This document shows positions 17,419 to 26,379 of a DNA stretch of 64,000 nucleotides, piece after piece. The DNA is from Acidobacteriaceae bacterium. GTDB lineage: Bacteria; Acidobacteriota; Terriglobia; Terriglobales; Acidobacteriaceae. Below the pieces are notes generated by a model. That model was not told the origin of the DNA. It made no database searches and saw nothing but the letters and a program-made list of their open reading frames with translations. A program made the translations under genes and the position numbers. Positions within the stretch are counted from its first letter, which is position 1. The number at the start of each line of letters is the position of its first letter. The stretch is from positions 1 to 64,000 of the forward strand of contig PLHW01000064.1 of assembly GCA_003139095.1 (NCBI GenBank), written 5' to 3'.

Positions 17419-18651
17419 TTACGGAGCGAGTTTGAAAATCGTGCCGTGATTGAAGGCGCCGCCGCGGACGGTGGTGCCGTACAAATTGCCTTGCGCGTCG
17501 AGCACGAGGCCCGCACCCGGGTAGCGGCCGCCGGCGAGCCCGTCGAAGCTGTGGAGGAGGGTTTCGGTGCCGTCGGGAGCGAGCTTGAAGATGGCGCCGC
17601 GATTGAAAGCGCCTCCATTCCTGCTGGCGCCATACAGATTGCCTTGCGGGTCGCGAACCACGCCATAAGCGGGCTCGTAGGCGTCGTACTGACTGCTAAA
17701 GCTATAGAGCACGGACTCGACCCCGCCAGCGGTAATTTCAAAGACAGTGCCGAGCAGGGAGGCTCCGCCGCTTTCGGTGGTGCCGTAGAAGTTGCCCTGC
17801 GGGTCGCGGATCAAGTTGCTGCCGGGAAGCGCACCGTCGCCGACGGCCTGGAAGTCGTGAAGAATTTTCTCGGCGCCATCGGCAGAGACTTCGAATACGA
17901 CGCCGCCATCCTGCGCGCCGCCCTGATTGGTGGTGCCGAATAGATTGCCCTGAGAATCGATGACGAGGCCGGAGAGGGGATAGTCGCCATCGGCGGTTCC
18001 GCCTTGAAAGCTGTAGACGAGCTTTTCGACGCCGGTGGGAGAAACCTGAAAGACAGTGCCGCAACCGATGGGGCAGGCACTGCTGGTGGGGCCGCCTTCG
18101 ATGGTTGTGCCGTAGACGTTACCCTGGGCATCGAGGACGAGGCCGCCCAAAGACAAGCCGCCGTCGGGTGCCCCGGTGAAGCTGTGCAGAACGGTGAGCA
18201 CGCCGCCGGGAGCCAGTTTGAACACGGTCCCGTAGTGCCCAACGCCCCCATCGAAGGCGACGCCGTAGAGATTGCCTTCGGAATCCTGGGCGAGCGTTCC
18301 GAGGGGATTCGCGCCATCGATCTTGCCCCCGAAGCTGTAGAGAACCTGGTATGCCCCGGTCGAGGTCAATTCGAAGACGGTGCCGCGATGGCGGCTCCCG
18401 CCATGATAGGTCGTGCCGTAGAGATTTCCGTTGGCATCGAGGAGCAGATTGCCGTAGGGCAGGGCGCCATCGGCGGTTGCGCCGGCGAAGCTGTGGAGCA
18501 CGGTCAAGGTTTGCGCCGAGGCCGGACGGGCCGCTGCGGCAACGAGCAGAAAGGAAATAAACAGCCAAGCGAGTTGTGGGCTTGAAGCCGTTGATGCGGG
18601 TTTTGAAACGCGGTGCGATCGGGGCCCGGACTTACTTTGCTGGTGAGTCAT
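17419..18651 (-). CDS. Secreted GloVer tandem-repeat protein
   Basis: The 410-residue protein has a signal peptide ending ARPASAQ. About nine repeats of ~40 residues follow, each built as LHSF.G..DG..P..GL..D..GNLYGTT..GG....GTVFKL. This is the choice-of-anchor GloVer repeat family, probably a beta-propeller-like extracellular protein of unknown role. No C-terminal PEP-CTERM or other sorting tail is visible. The start at ATG 18651 precedes the signal peptide. A second member lies at 47674-48984. The gene interrupts the fdhE-fdhA neighbourhood. Confidence 0.85.
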   Translation of the reverse strand: MTHQQSKSGPRSHRVSKPASTASSPQLAWLFISFLLVAAAARPASAQTLTVLHSFAGATADGALPYGNLLLDANGNLYGTTYHGGSRHRGTVFELTSTGAYQVLYSFGGKIDGANPLGTLAQDSEGNLYGVAFDGGVGHYGTVFKLAPGGVLTVLHSFTGAPDGGLSLGGLVLDAQGNVYGTTIEGGPTSSACPIGCGTVFQVSPTGVEKLVYSFQGGTADGDYPLSGLVIDSQGNLFGTTNQGGAQDGGVVFEVSADGAEKILHDFQAVGDGALPGSNLIRDPQGNFYGTTESGGASLLGTVFEITAGGVESVLYSFSSQYDAYEPAYGVVRDPQGNLYGASRNGGAFNRGAIFKLAPDGTETLLHSFDGLAGGRYPGAGLVLDAQGNLYGTTVRGGAFNHGTIFKLAP

Positions 18652-18801
18652 GGCGTGCCTCCAACTGGCAAGTATAGCTTTGTAAGATGTCTGGACTGTG
18701 AGTTTCGTGTTCTGGCCTGCCCAAATTTGGTCCTGGAGTTTCCCGATTGACGTTCCGGTCAAAGTGGCGTTATAGTTTTTCGCAATTCGCGCGGCATAGA
18801 C

Positions 18802-18824
18802 CGGACGCTAATTAGCGGCGTCCG
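18802..18824 (+). promoter_or_regulatory. Hairpin upstream of fdhA
   Basis: A 7-bp stem CGGACGC/GCGTCCG with a 9-nt AT-rich loop starts 76 nt before the fdhA start codon in the divergent GloVer/fdhA region. It may be a 5'-leader structure or an operator. Its function is not known. Confidence 0.4.
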
Positions 18825-18877
18825 CAACAGTTCACCCTCCGCAGTTTCTGGTTTGCGCAGTACCCGGGGGCTACACA

Positions 18878-21800
18878 ATGGAATTTTCTCGGCGGACGTT
18901 TATCAAGGGCACGGTCCTTGGGGGCGCGGGTTTTTCGGCGCTCGGGTTCGACCTCACTCCTCTCCATGCGCAGACGCAGGGGCTGAAAATTTCACGCGCG
19001 AGCGAGACCCGCAGCACATGTCCCTATTGCGCCGTGAGCTGCGGCATCATAATTTATACCCTCGGCGACAAGGCCAAGAATGCCATCCCACAGGTCGTCC
19101 ACGTGGAGGGCGATCCCGATCATCCCATCAATCGCGGCACGCTTTGCCCCAAAGGCTCTTCCCTCGAACAGGACATTCTGAACGAGCGCCGTCTCCTCAA
19201 GCCGCAGGTGCGCCGCCCCGGCGGCACCGATTGGGAAGACATATCCTGGGATCAGGCGTACGACGAACTCGCGCACTGGGTTAAAAAGACGCGCGACGCA
19301 ACCTTTGTCGAGCAGGACGCGCAAGGCCGAACTGTCAATCGCTGCGAAGGCATTGCCTTCACTGGCGGCTGCACCGACACCAACGAATTCAACTATCTCG
19401 CCGTCAAAAGTATGCGCAGCCTGGGGGTCTGCTACCTGGAAAACCAGGCCCGGGTTTGACACGGCCCAACGGTCTCCAGTTTGGGGCCCACCTTTGGACG
19501 CGGCGCAATGACGAACGGCTGGATCGACATCAAGAACACCGACATGATGTTGATCATGGGAGGCAACCCAGCCGAAAACCATCCCTGTGGCTTCAAATGG
19601 GCGATTGAAGCCAAAATCCACCGCAACGCGAAGACCATTGTCGTTGATCCCCGGCTTACGCGCACCGCGGCCAATGCCGACCAGTACGTACAAATCCGTG
19701 CCGGCTCGGACATTGCCTTCCTCGGCGGCGTGATCCGCTATGCCATCGAGAACAACCGCATCGCCAAAGATTACCTGGTCAATTACACAAACGCTTCTTT
19801 CATCATCAAAGACGGCTTCAAGCTGCCCGAAGATGGCCTCTACTCGGGCTTCGACGCCGAGAAGAAGACTTACGACAAGAAGACCTGGAACTATGAGGAA
19901 GGCGGCGATCTGACCGGCAAACCCGTCACCGCCTCCCCTGCCGGAAAACCCGCGCCCCCGCCAGCGCCGGGTGCTCCACCGCCTCCAGCGTTGCTTCCGG
20001 GCAAAGTTGCCTACGATCTTTCATTGCAGCATCCGCGCTGCGTCTTCCAGTTGCTGAAGCAGCAGTATTCGCGCTATACGCCGGAGATCGTCGAGCGCAT
20101 CACGGGCATTTCGCAGGATCAATTTTTGAAAGCTGCCGATTTGTTCACGTCCATCCGCAAAGACGGGGACATGAAGAAGGTGGCGACAATTATTTATGCG
20201 GTGGGCTGGACGCAGCACAGTTTCGGCACGCAAATCATTCGCACGGCCGCCATGCTGCAGTTGCTGATGGGCAACGTGGGCCGCGCGGGTGGGGGCGTGA
20301 ATGCGCTGCGCGGGCACTCCAACATTCAGGGCGCGACGGATATGGCGGGCATTTTTGATATTCTGCCCGGCTACCTGAAAATGCCGAACCCGGCCGATAC
20401 TGACCTGGCGGCATTTCTCAAGCGCACGACGCCGACTCCGTCCAAGCCCGATCCCTGGGAGTCGTTTAATTACTGGTCGAACACTTCAAAATTTACGGTC
20501 TCTCTCCTGAAGGCGTTTTATGGAGCCGCGGCCACCAAGGAAAACGACTTTGCCTTCAACTATCTGCCCAAGATCGACCGCAACTATTCCTGGGTCAATC
20601 TCTGGAACGACATGTACGAAGGCAAGGTCAAAGGCCTTTTCGCCTTCGGCATGAACGGCGTGATGATTGGCCCCGATTCCAACAAGAATATCGACGCCCT
20701 GAAAAAGGCCGACTGGCTTGCCGTCTGCGAGATCTATCCCGACGAAACCAGCGAATTCTGGCGCGCTCCCGGCATCACAGCCGACGATCAGAAGAAGATC
20801 AATACCACGGTCTACCGTCTGCCCGGCGCGGGATTTGCGGAAAAAGATGGAACCTTCGTCAACTCCGCGCGCTGGCTGCAATGGAAGAACGTAGCTGTTC
20901 CGCCGCCGGGGCAGGCCAGACTCGATCAGGAGATTCTGGCGACGATCTTCCTGAAAGTACGTGATCTCTATAAGAAAGACGGCGGCAAATTTCCCGACCC
21001 GATCGTCAACACTTCGTGGGCGTATACAACCCCGTACAACCCGTCGCTCCCCGAGGTTGCAAAAGAGATCAACGGCAAAGCGCTCGCTGACCTCACCGAC
21101 CCAAAGACCAACGTCACCATCAAAGCCGGACAGCAACTGCCGGGCTTCGCGTGGCTCAAAGACGACGGCACAACCCTCAGCGGCAACTGGCTCTATTGCG
21201 GATCGTGGACCGAGGCGGGAGCGATGATGCAGCGCCGCGGCACGGAAGATCCTTCCGGCCTCGGCATCTATCCCAACTGGGGATGGTCGTGGCCCGCCAA
21301 TCGCCGCGTGCTTTACAACCGCGCCTCGTGCGATATCGACGGCAAGCCCTGGGATCCTTCGCGCCGCCAGGTCTGGTGGGATGAGGCCAAGCAGTCCTGG
21401 GTCGGCAACGACGTTCCCGATTTCAAAGTAGACTCGGCGCCCAAAGATCACATGGGCCCGTTCATCATGAATCCCGAAGGCATCGGACGATTGTTCGTGC
21501 CGCTCGGCCCCATGAACGACGGCCCGTTCCCTGAATTCTACGAACCGATCGAAAGCCCAATCGCGAACATTCTGCATCCCAATCAGTCGAGCAATCCGGT
21601 CGTTAAGAAATACAAGACCGATATGGACAAGTACGCGCCCGTCGGCGGCGACTACAACATCATCTGCACGACTTATCGCCTGACCGAGCACTATCACTAC
21701 TGGACCAAGAACAATCCCATGAACGTCGAACTTGTGCCGGAGCCGTTCGTTGAGGTTCCGTTCGAACTCGCCGAGCGCATGAGCATCAAGGGCGGCGAAA

Positions 21801-22054
21801 AAATAAAGGTCTCCAGCATTCGCGCGACCTACATCGCCAAGGCGATGGTCACGCGCCGCATCAGGCCCATGAAGATCGACGGCAAGGAGACGTTTCAGAT
21901 CGGCATTCCAATTCATTGGGGATTCCGCGGCATTGCGGAAGACGAAGGCAAGACCGCGAAGACGCTGACGAACCAGTTGACACCGACGGTGATCGATCCG
22001 AACGCGTACACGCCGGAGTTCAAAGGTTTTTTGGTGAAGATTGAGAAGGTGTAG
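18878..22054 (+). CDS. fdhA: Selenocysteine-containing respiratory formate dehydrogenase, catalytic subunit
   Basis: The gene has 1058 codons including an in-frame TGA at 19457-19459 (residue 194), read as selenocysteine. The surrounding NQARV-U-HGPTVSSLGPTFGRGAMTN matches FdnG/FdoG-type enzymes almost word for word. A Tat signal (SRRTFIKG) opens the protein. A [4Fe-4S] site follows (CPYCAVSC with downstream GTLCPKGSS), then the bis-MGD domains. It oxidises formate in the periplasm and passes electrons to FdhB and FdhI. A Pro/Ala-rich insert occurs near residues 347-375. Both halves are in the same frame with no length change, which argues against a frameshift pseudogene. Confidence 0.95.
19457..19489 (+). 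promoter_or_regulatory. Sec UGA codon with bacterial SECIS-like hairpin
   Basis: Immediately 3' of the TGA, GGCCCAAC can pair with GTTTGGGGCC (two single-base bulges). This leaves an 8-nt loop that begins GGTCT at 19471-19475. Bacterial SECIS elements bound by SelB have a short stem with GGUCU-like loop residues at this distance. The structure is predicted by eye only. Confidence 0.75.
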
Positions 22055-22059
22055 TGAAA

Positions 22060-22168
22060 GTTCTCGGTTCTCAGTTCTCGGTTCTCAGTCGAGCTTGAAG
22101 AGCGGTGGAATCGAGTGCTCGAGAGAATGAGTTGGTGGAAACTGAGAACTGACAACTGAGAACTGAGA
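22060..22168. repeat. Inverted heptamer arms between fdhA and fdhB
   Basis: The left arm 22060-22087 is GTTCTCG/GTTCTCA alternating for four units. The right arm 22141-22168 is ACTGAGA/ACTGACA for four units and is its reverse complement. A 53-nt unique core lies between. Transcribed with the operon, the arms would form a ~28-bp stem ending 8 nt before the fdhB start codon. Confidence 0.85.
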
Positions 22169-22176
22169 ACTCCTTT

Positions 22177-23073
22177 ATGGCAGACCGTAAGACATTGCAG
22201 GCCGATCAGATTTCTGGACACAGCGGAGCTTCTCCGGGACTCGGAATGCAGCGCGACCTGGAGGTCTGCAAGCTCATCGATACCACGACCTGCATTGGCT
22301 GCAAGGCCTGCGAGGTCGCGTGCGTCGAGTGGAACGACATGCCGTTCCAGCCGACGACTTTCGACAACACGTACCAGACGATGCCGAAGACGAACTGGAA
22401 TTTCTGGAATCTGATCAAGTTCAACGAGCACCAGAATGCCGACGGGACGATTCAGTGGCTGATGCGCAAGGACCAGTGCATGCATTGCGCCGATCCGGGG
22501 TGCCTGCACGCGTGCCCGGCGGACGGCGCGATCGTGAAGTATGCCAACGGTATTGTCGACTTTAACCAGGAAAATTGCATTGGTTGCGAGTATTGCGTCT
22601 CGGGCTGCCCGTTCGATATTCCGCGCTTCAATCCGATGACGAAGAAGGTTTACAAGTGCACGCTCTGTTCCGATCGCGTCGGCCAGGGTCTGGAACCGGC
22701 GTGCATCAAGGCTTGTCCGACCGGCTGCCTGAAATTTGGCAGCAAGGAGGACATGAGCTTCATCGCGAACGAGCGCGCGAATCAGCTCCGCGAAAATTTC
22801 GGCTTTCAAAACGCGGGCGTGTACGATCCGCAATCGGTGGGCGGCACGCACGTAATTTATGTGCTGCACGATGCGACCGATCCCGAGCGCTATGGCGGGC
22901 TGCCGAAGAATCCGACGATTCCGTGGAGCTACACGGTGTGGAAGTGGCTGTTCAAGCCGGTGCTGGGGACGTTCGCGCTCTTCGGCTTTTTAGGCGTGTT
23001 GGCACATTATGTGACGAGCGGGCCGCGCATGGCGCAACCGGAACCTCCCACCAAGGAGGAAACGCATGGCTAG
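22177..23073 (+). CDS. fdhB: Formate dehydrogenase iron-sulfur subunit
   Basis: The 298-residue protein carries four ferredoxin-type Cys clusters (CIGCKACEVAC, CMHCADPGCLHAC, CIGCEYCVSGC, and CTLC with ACIKACPTGC), enough for four [4Fe-4S] centres. A single C-terminal membrane helix (VLGTFALFGFLGVLAHYV) anchors it, as in FdnH. It wires electrons from FdhA to the cytochrome b subunit. No Shine-Dalgarno is seen. The ATG follows the right heptamer arm and CTCCTTT. Its last 8 nt overlap fdhI. Confidence 0.95.
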   Translation: MADRKTLQADQISGHSGASPGLGMQRDLEVCKLIDTTTCIGCKACEVACVEWNDMPFQPTTFDNTYQTMPKTNWNFWNLIKFNEHQNADGTIQWLMRKDQCMHCADPGCLHACPADGAIVKYANGIVDFNQENCIGCEYCVSGCPFDIPRFNPMTKKVYKCTLCSDRVGQGLEPACIKACPTGCLKFGSKEDMSFIANERANQLRENFGFQNAGVYDPQSVGGTHVIYVLHDATDPERYGGLPKNPTIPWSYTVWKWLFKPVLGTFALFGFLGVLAHYVTSGPRMAQPEPPTKEETHG

Positions 23074-23812
23074 CGGAGCGATTGAAAGTTTCGACAACAA
23101 AGCGCGGCGTGAGTTCGAGTCGTTGGGGCGCACCAGGGTGTATCGCGGAGAACTGCTGCGGCATCCGGTGTACACGCGGGTGCTGCACTGGACAGTCGCG
23201 CTCTTCTTTTTTCTGGCACTCTTCACGGGCTTCGGCATTTATCTGCCGTGGCTGTTCCGCTGGTTCACGCCTTTCTTCGGCGGAGGCCCGCTCAGCCGCC
23301 AAATGCATCCCTGGTTCGGCCTGGGCTTCGTCTTTTTCTTCGGACTTCAGGTGCTCAACTGGCTCGCGCCCATGCTCTGGACCGCGGCTGACACAAAGTG
23401 GATGCGCAACGTCCACAAAATCGTGAGCAACGAAGAAAAAATGGATCCGCCCGAGACCGGCTTTTTCAATGCCGGGCAGAAAGTTCAGTTCTGGGAGATC
23501 GTCGGCGGCTGCATCGTCTTCATCATCACAGGCGCTATTCTGTGGGGTGGCGCAAAATATTTTGGCGGGACTGCGGTCGCCGTCAGCTATGTGCTGCATG
23601 ACATCTCGGCGCTTATCATGCTGGGCGGAATCTTTATTCACATCTACCAGAGCACCTTTGGCGAGCCTGGCACCTTCCAGGCAATGATCCGGGGGGCGGT
23701 CAGCGAAGCCTGGGCTTGGACCTTCCACCCTGCCTGGTATAAACAGGTCACGGGCCGCGATCCGGTGCAGGCCTGCGAAGAGGCGCGGCGGAAGATGGAA
23801 GGGCGGCGGTAA
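23066..23812 (+). CDS. fdhI: Formate dehydrogenase cytochrome b556 subunit
   Basis: The 248-residue membrane protein has four hydrophobic helices. His residues for heme ligation are visible in YTRVLHWTVALFFF, in QMHPWFGLGF, and in the late YVLHDISALIMLGGIFIHIYQ. This is the gamma subunit of FDH-N/O enzymes, which passes electrons to menaquinone or ubiquinone. AAGGAG upstream (CCAAGGAGGAAACGCATG) gives a strong ribosome site inside fdhB, and the 8-nt overlap indicates coupling. Confidence 0.93.
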   Translation: MASGAIESFDNKARREFESLGRTRVYRGELLRHPVYTRVLHWTVALFFFLALFTGFGIYLPWLFRWFTPFFGGGPLSRQMHPWFGLGFVFFFGLQVLNWLAPMLWTAADTKWMRNVHKIVSNEEKMDPPETGFFNAGQKVQFWEIVGGCIVFIITGAILWGGAKYFGGTAVAVSYVLHDISALIMLGGIFIHIYQSTFGEPGTFQAMIRGAVSEAWAWTFHPAWYKQVTGRDPVQACEEARRKMEGRR

Positions 23813-23860
23813 GTCTGCACTGATTGGCTGTGCGGGTTGTGGCGCGGATCAGTAACCTGA

Positions 23861-24562
23861 ATGGACCCAGCAAATCGGAACGAGGGATTGACATTACGGC
23901 AGGCGGCGGTGATTGCCGGCTTCGCCTACCTGCTCTCGCCGGTCAGCTATGCTGAGTTCAATATATATCCAAAGCTGGTTGTTCCGGGCAACATCGAACA
24001 AACGGTGCAGAACATCAGCGCCCACGGCGGCCTGTTTGTGGCCGCAATGCTCTGCTACCTGATCACCTTTCTCGAGGATGTGGTCATTGCCTGGGCGCTG
24101 TATTTCTTGCTGGCGCCGGTGAACCGATCGGTTTCATTGCTGACAGCATGGTTCCGGCTGATGTATACGGCGGTCGCCCTGTTCGCCGTGTTAAACCTGG
24201 CCACGGTTTATCGCGTTCTGACTACGCCCGACTACCTGACGGCGTTTGGGAGCGGTCCGCTGCACGCCCAAGTGATGCTTCTTCTCCATTCGTTTCGTTA
24301 TGACTGGTCCCTCAGCCTGGTGATTTTCGGAATTCATCTCATTCTGCTGGGCTGCCTAATTTTCCGCTCAGGCTACATTCCCAGAATCATTGGAATTCTG
24401 CTGGTCATCGACGGATTGGGCTGGGAGATCGACAGCTTACAAGTGTACCTTTTTCCGAACGCTCATCTCGGATTCATCTCCATCACGTTCTTCGGCGAAC
24501 TGGTTCTTATGCTCTGGCTCCTGATCCGGGGCTGGAAGGTGCAGGAGCCGTCGCGTTCTTAA
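23861..24562 (+). CDS. DUF4386-like membrane protein
   Basis: The 233-residue polytopic protein has about six transmembrane helices and an N-terminal LTLRQAAVIAGFAYLL segment. It is consistent with the DUF4386 family, which has no established function. It starts 48 nt after fdhI and could be co-transcribed, but nothing links it mechanistically to formate oxidation. Confidence 0.75.
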   Translation: MDPANRNEGLTLRQAAVIAGFAYLLSPVSYAEFNIYPKLVVPGNIEQTVQNISAHGGLFVAAMLCYLITFLEDVVIAWALYFLLAPVNRSVSLLTAWFRLMYTAVALFAVLNLATVYRVLTTPDYLTAFGSGPLHAQVMLLLHSFRYDWSLSLVIFGIHLILLGCLIFRSGYIPRIIGILLVIDGLGWEIDSLQVYLFPNAHLGFISITFFGELVLMLWLLIRGWKVQEPSRS

Positions 24563-24607
24563 GCCCTGGCTCTCTTCGGATTGCTGCCCAGAGCAAGCGT
24601 CGTCACT

Positions 24608-24895
24608 TCAGAACATTACGCAGGCTTCGTTGACTTTTTCCAACGCGCGATTGAGCAGCGCCAACTGCATGTCGAGTTTCGTTTTCTGCGCCTCGTTTGC
24701 CGCCTTGGCGATTTCTTCTTTCAGGGCGGTCTTTTTGGCGGCCAGGATTTGTGCTATGAGTTCGAGTTGGCCGGAGTCAAAGCGCAGGTCGTGCGCCATG
24801 ACCATGGTAAGAATTTCGCTGTACTGCGGGCTGTCCTGTTCGAGCAGGAGGTTGGCCACAAGTTTCAGTTCGTCGGCTTCCAGGTGAAATTGCAT
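24608..24895 (-). CDS. Hypothetical small helical protein
   Basis: The 95-residue protein is acidic at the N terminus and helical through the KKTALKEEIAKAANEAQKTKLD region, which could form a coiled coil. Residues 1-35 include ADELKLVANLLLEQD. There is no signal peptide, and I recognise no family. AAAGGAGCG precedes the ATG with good spacing, supporting translation. It converges on the DUF4386 gene and lies downstream of the chalcone-isomerase-like gene. Confidence 0.6.
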   Translation of the reverse strand: MQFHLEADELKLVANLLLEQDSPQYSEILTMVMAHDLRFDSGQLELIAQILAAKKTALKEEIAKAANEAQKTKLDMQLALLNRALEKVNEACVMF

Positions 24896-25003
24896 AGGGC
24901 GCTCCTTTGGGTGCGGGTGCTGTGCGGGTCTCCTTTAGTGGAACACTTTTCGGGCGAAGTGTCAGTGATGCGTTTCGAGAGACGCGTTGAAGGGAGTGAG
25001 GAT

Positions 25004-25564
25004 TTACTGCCCGAGCAATCCTTTTTTCAGGGCGTTGGTGGGGGGCTTCGGCCCAAGCCAGACGGAGAAGAGGGCTTGACTGAAGTCGAGGCCGGCGATG
25101 GTGAGCTTTTGCTGGGCATTGATGGCGAAGGTGGTGCCGGCGTCCGGGATGTAGGTGAAGATCATCTGGTCGCCCTCTTTGACGGGTTCGAGCGCGGCGA
25201 GGAAGCGCTCAAGATCGACGCCGATGGTTCTTTTGGCGGCGGGCGCGTTGTCGTTGAAGGACTCAGTGAAGGCATCTTGAATCTGGCTCTTGCTCACACC
25301 GCGGACGAATTGCATGACGAGGCGCTTGGGGGCGTCGGCCTTGACGATGGCGTCGGCGTCGGAGGATTTTTGCGGCAGGTAGAGCGCGGCCACGTAAACT
25401 TTGACGATGATTTTGGTGCGCAGGCCAAGGCCGTTGAGGACGAGAGTGGTGCTGCCGGCTTGCGCGGTATCGGGGAGCGTCACTCCGGCGAGAGTGGCGG
25501 CGTAGAGATTGATTGGGGTCAACCAGAAGGCGAGAACAGCCAGGCAAGTTGTGGCTTTGCGCAT
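25004..25564 (-). CDS. Secreted chalcone-isomerase-like protein
   Basis: The 186-residue protein has a signal peptide ending INLYAATLAG. The mature part shows the bacterial chalcone-isomerase-like pattern LRTKIIVKVYVAALYLP, KRLVMQFVRGVS and ALFSVWLGPKPP. Bacterial members usually lack flavonoid activity and probably bind lipids or fatty acids. The start at 25564 is supported by AAGGAG 5 nt upstream. Confidence 0.8.
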   Translation of the reverse strand: MRKATTCLAVLAFWLTPINLYAATLAGVTLPDTAQAGSTTLVLNGLGLRTKIIVKVYVAALYLPQKSSDADAIVKADAPKRLVMQFVRGVSKSQIQDAFTESFNDNAPAAKRTIGVDLERFLAALEPVKEGDQMIFTYIPDAGTTFAINAQQKLTIAGLDFSQALFSVWLGPKPPTNALKKGLLGQ

Positions 25565-25757
25565 AGAAACTCCTTGGACGTTGCTGACGGGCGATGGTGG
25601 CACAGGCGGGACGGACTTGCCGTGAAGTGAATCACAGGGCAGTGTGCGAGGAAGCGGTTGCCTTCGTTGCTGCCTCGGGACCGCATCTCATCTATGGCTT
25701 CCTGCTGACCGCACAATTGGCGGCGGTATAATGCTGGCGGCGAAGAGCGGAGGATGG

Positions 25758-26006
25758 ATGGCGCAGATCAGTCCCGAGGTTTCGAAGTTGCTGGAGCAGG
25801 CGCTGGCTCTGTCAGTAGAGGAGCAGGAGGCGCTGGCGGAATCCCTGATCTCAAGTCTGGGCGGGAAGGTGGACGACGCGGTTACGGCCGCTTGGGATGA
25901 GGAGATCAAGAGGCGCATTGCCGCGCTCGATTCGGGCGAGGCGAAGACGGTTTCCTGGACGGAAGTCCGACAAAGAAATTTAGCGAAGCTGCCGCGTGCC
26001 CAATAG
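25758..26006 (+). CDS. Antitoxin-like addiction module component
   Basis: The 82-residue protein begins MAQISPEVSKLLEQALALSVEEQEALAESLI, the typical start of the TIGR02574-type addiction-module family. The acidic C-terminal part EEIKRRIAALDSGEAKTVSW is expected to wrap the toxin. GCGGAGG lies just upstream of the ATG at 25758. It overlaps the toxin start by 11 nt. The protein probably neutralises the toxin and autoregulates the pair. Confidence 0.85.
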   Translation: MAQISPEVSKLLEQALALSVEEQEALAESLISSLGGKVDDAVTAAWDEEIKRRIAALDSGEAKTVSWTEVRQRNLAKLPRAQ

Positions 26007-26298
26007 CGAAGTTCGGCTGCATGACGAAGCGGCCGCCGAGTACGACGCCGCGTTCGACTGGTACCTGGAACACAGCCCGGATTCGGCTCTGAAATTTGAT
26101 GCCGAGGTGGAACGTGCCTTTGCGGAGATTGCGCGGGCTCCCCGGCGCTGGGTGCGTGGCTCTTACGGAACGCGGCGGTTCCTGCTGCGGGGATTTCCTT
26201 TTTTAGTTATCTATCGAGAGACGAGCGCCGAGAGCGTGCAGATTCTGGCGGTCGCGCACGCGAGCCGCCGTCCCGGATATTGGAAAGCGCGGATGTGA
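25996..26298 (+). CDS. RelE/ParE-family toxin
   Basis: This 100-residue protein starts with GTG at 25996 inside the antitoxin gene. VRLHDEAAAEYDAAFDWYLEHSP, FAEIARAPRRWVRG, RRFLLRGFPFLVIYR and the C-terminal ILAVAHASRRPGYW give the RelE/ParE fold and the conserved basic end. The target (ribosome-bound mRNA or gyrase) cannot be decided from sequence. Confidence 0.88.
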   Translation: MPNSEVRLHDEAAAEYDAAFDWYLEHSPDSALKFDAEVERAFAEIARAPRRWVRGSYGTRRFLLRGFPFLVIYRETSAESVQILAVAHASRRPGYWKARM

Positions 26299-26379
26299 GG
26301 CCGGGGGCAATGCTCAAGATAACCGCGGGAAGCGCACATCATGGCCGGAGTTTGATTCGCTATGCTCGCAAGCGTTTTG

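Noticed and set aside
18878-19480. fdhA as two genes or a frameshifted pseudogene
   Set aside because: Both parts share one frame, the break is a single TGA at the known Sec position, and a SECIS-like hairpin follows.
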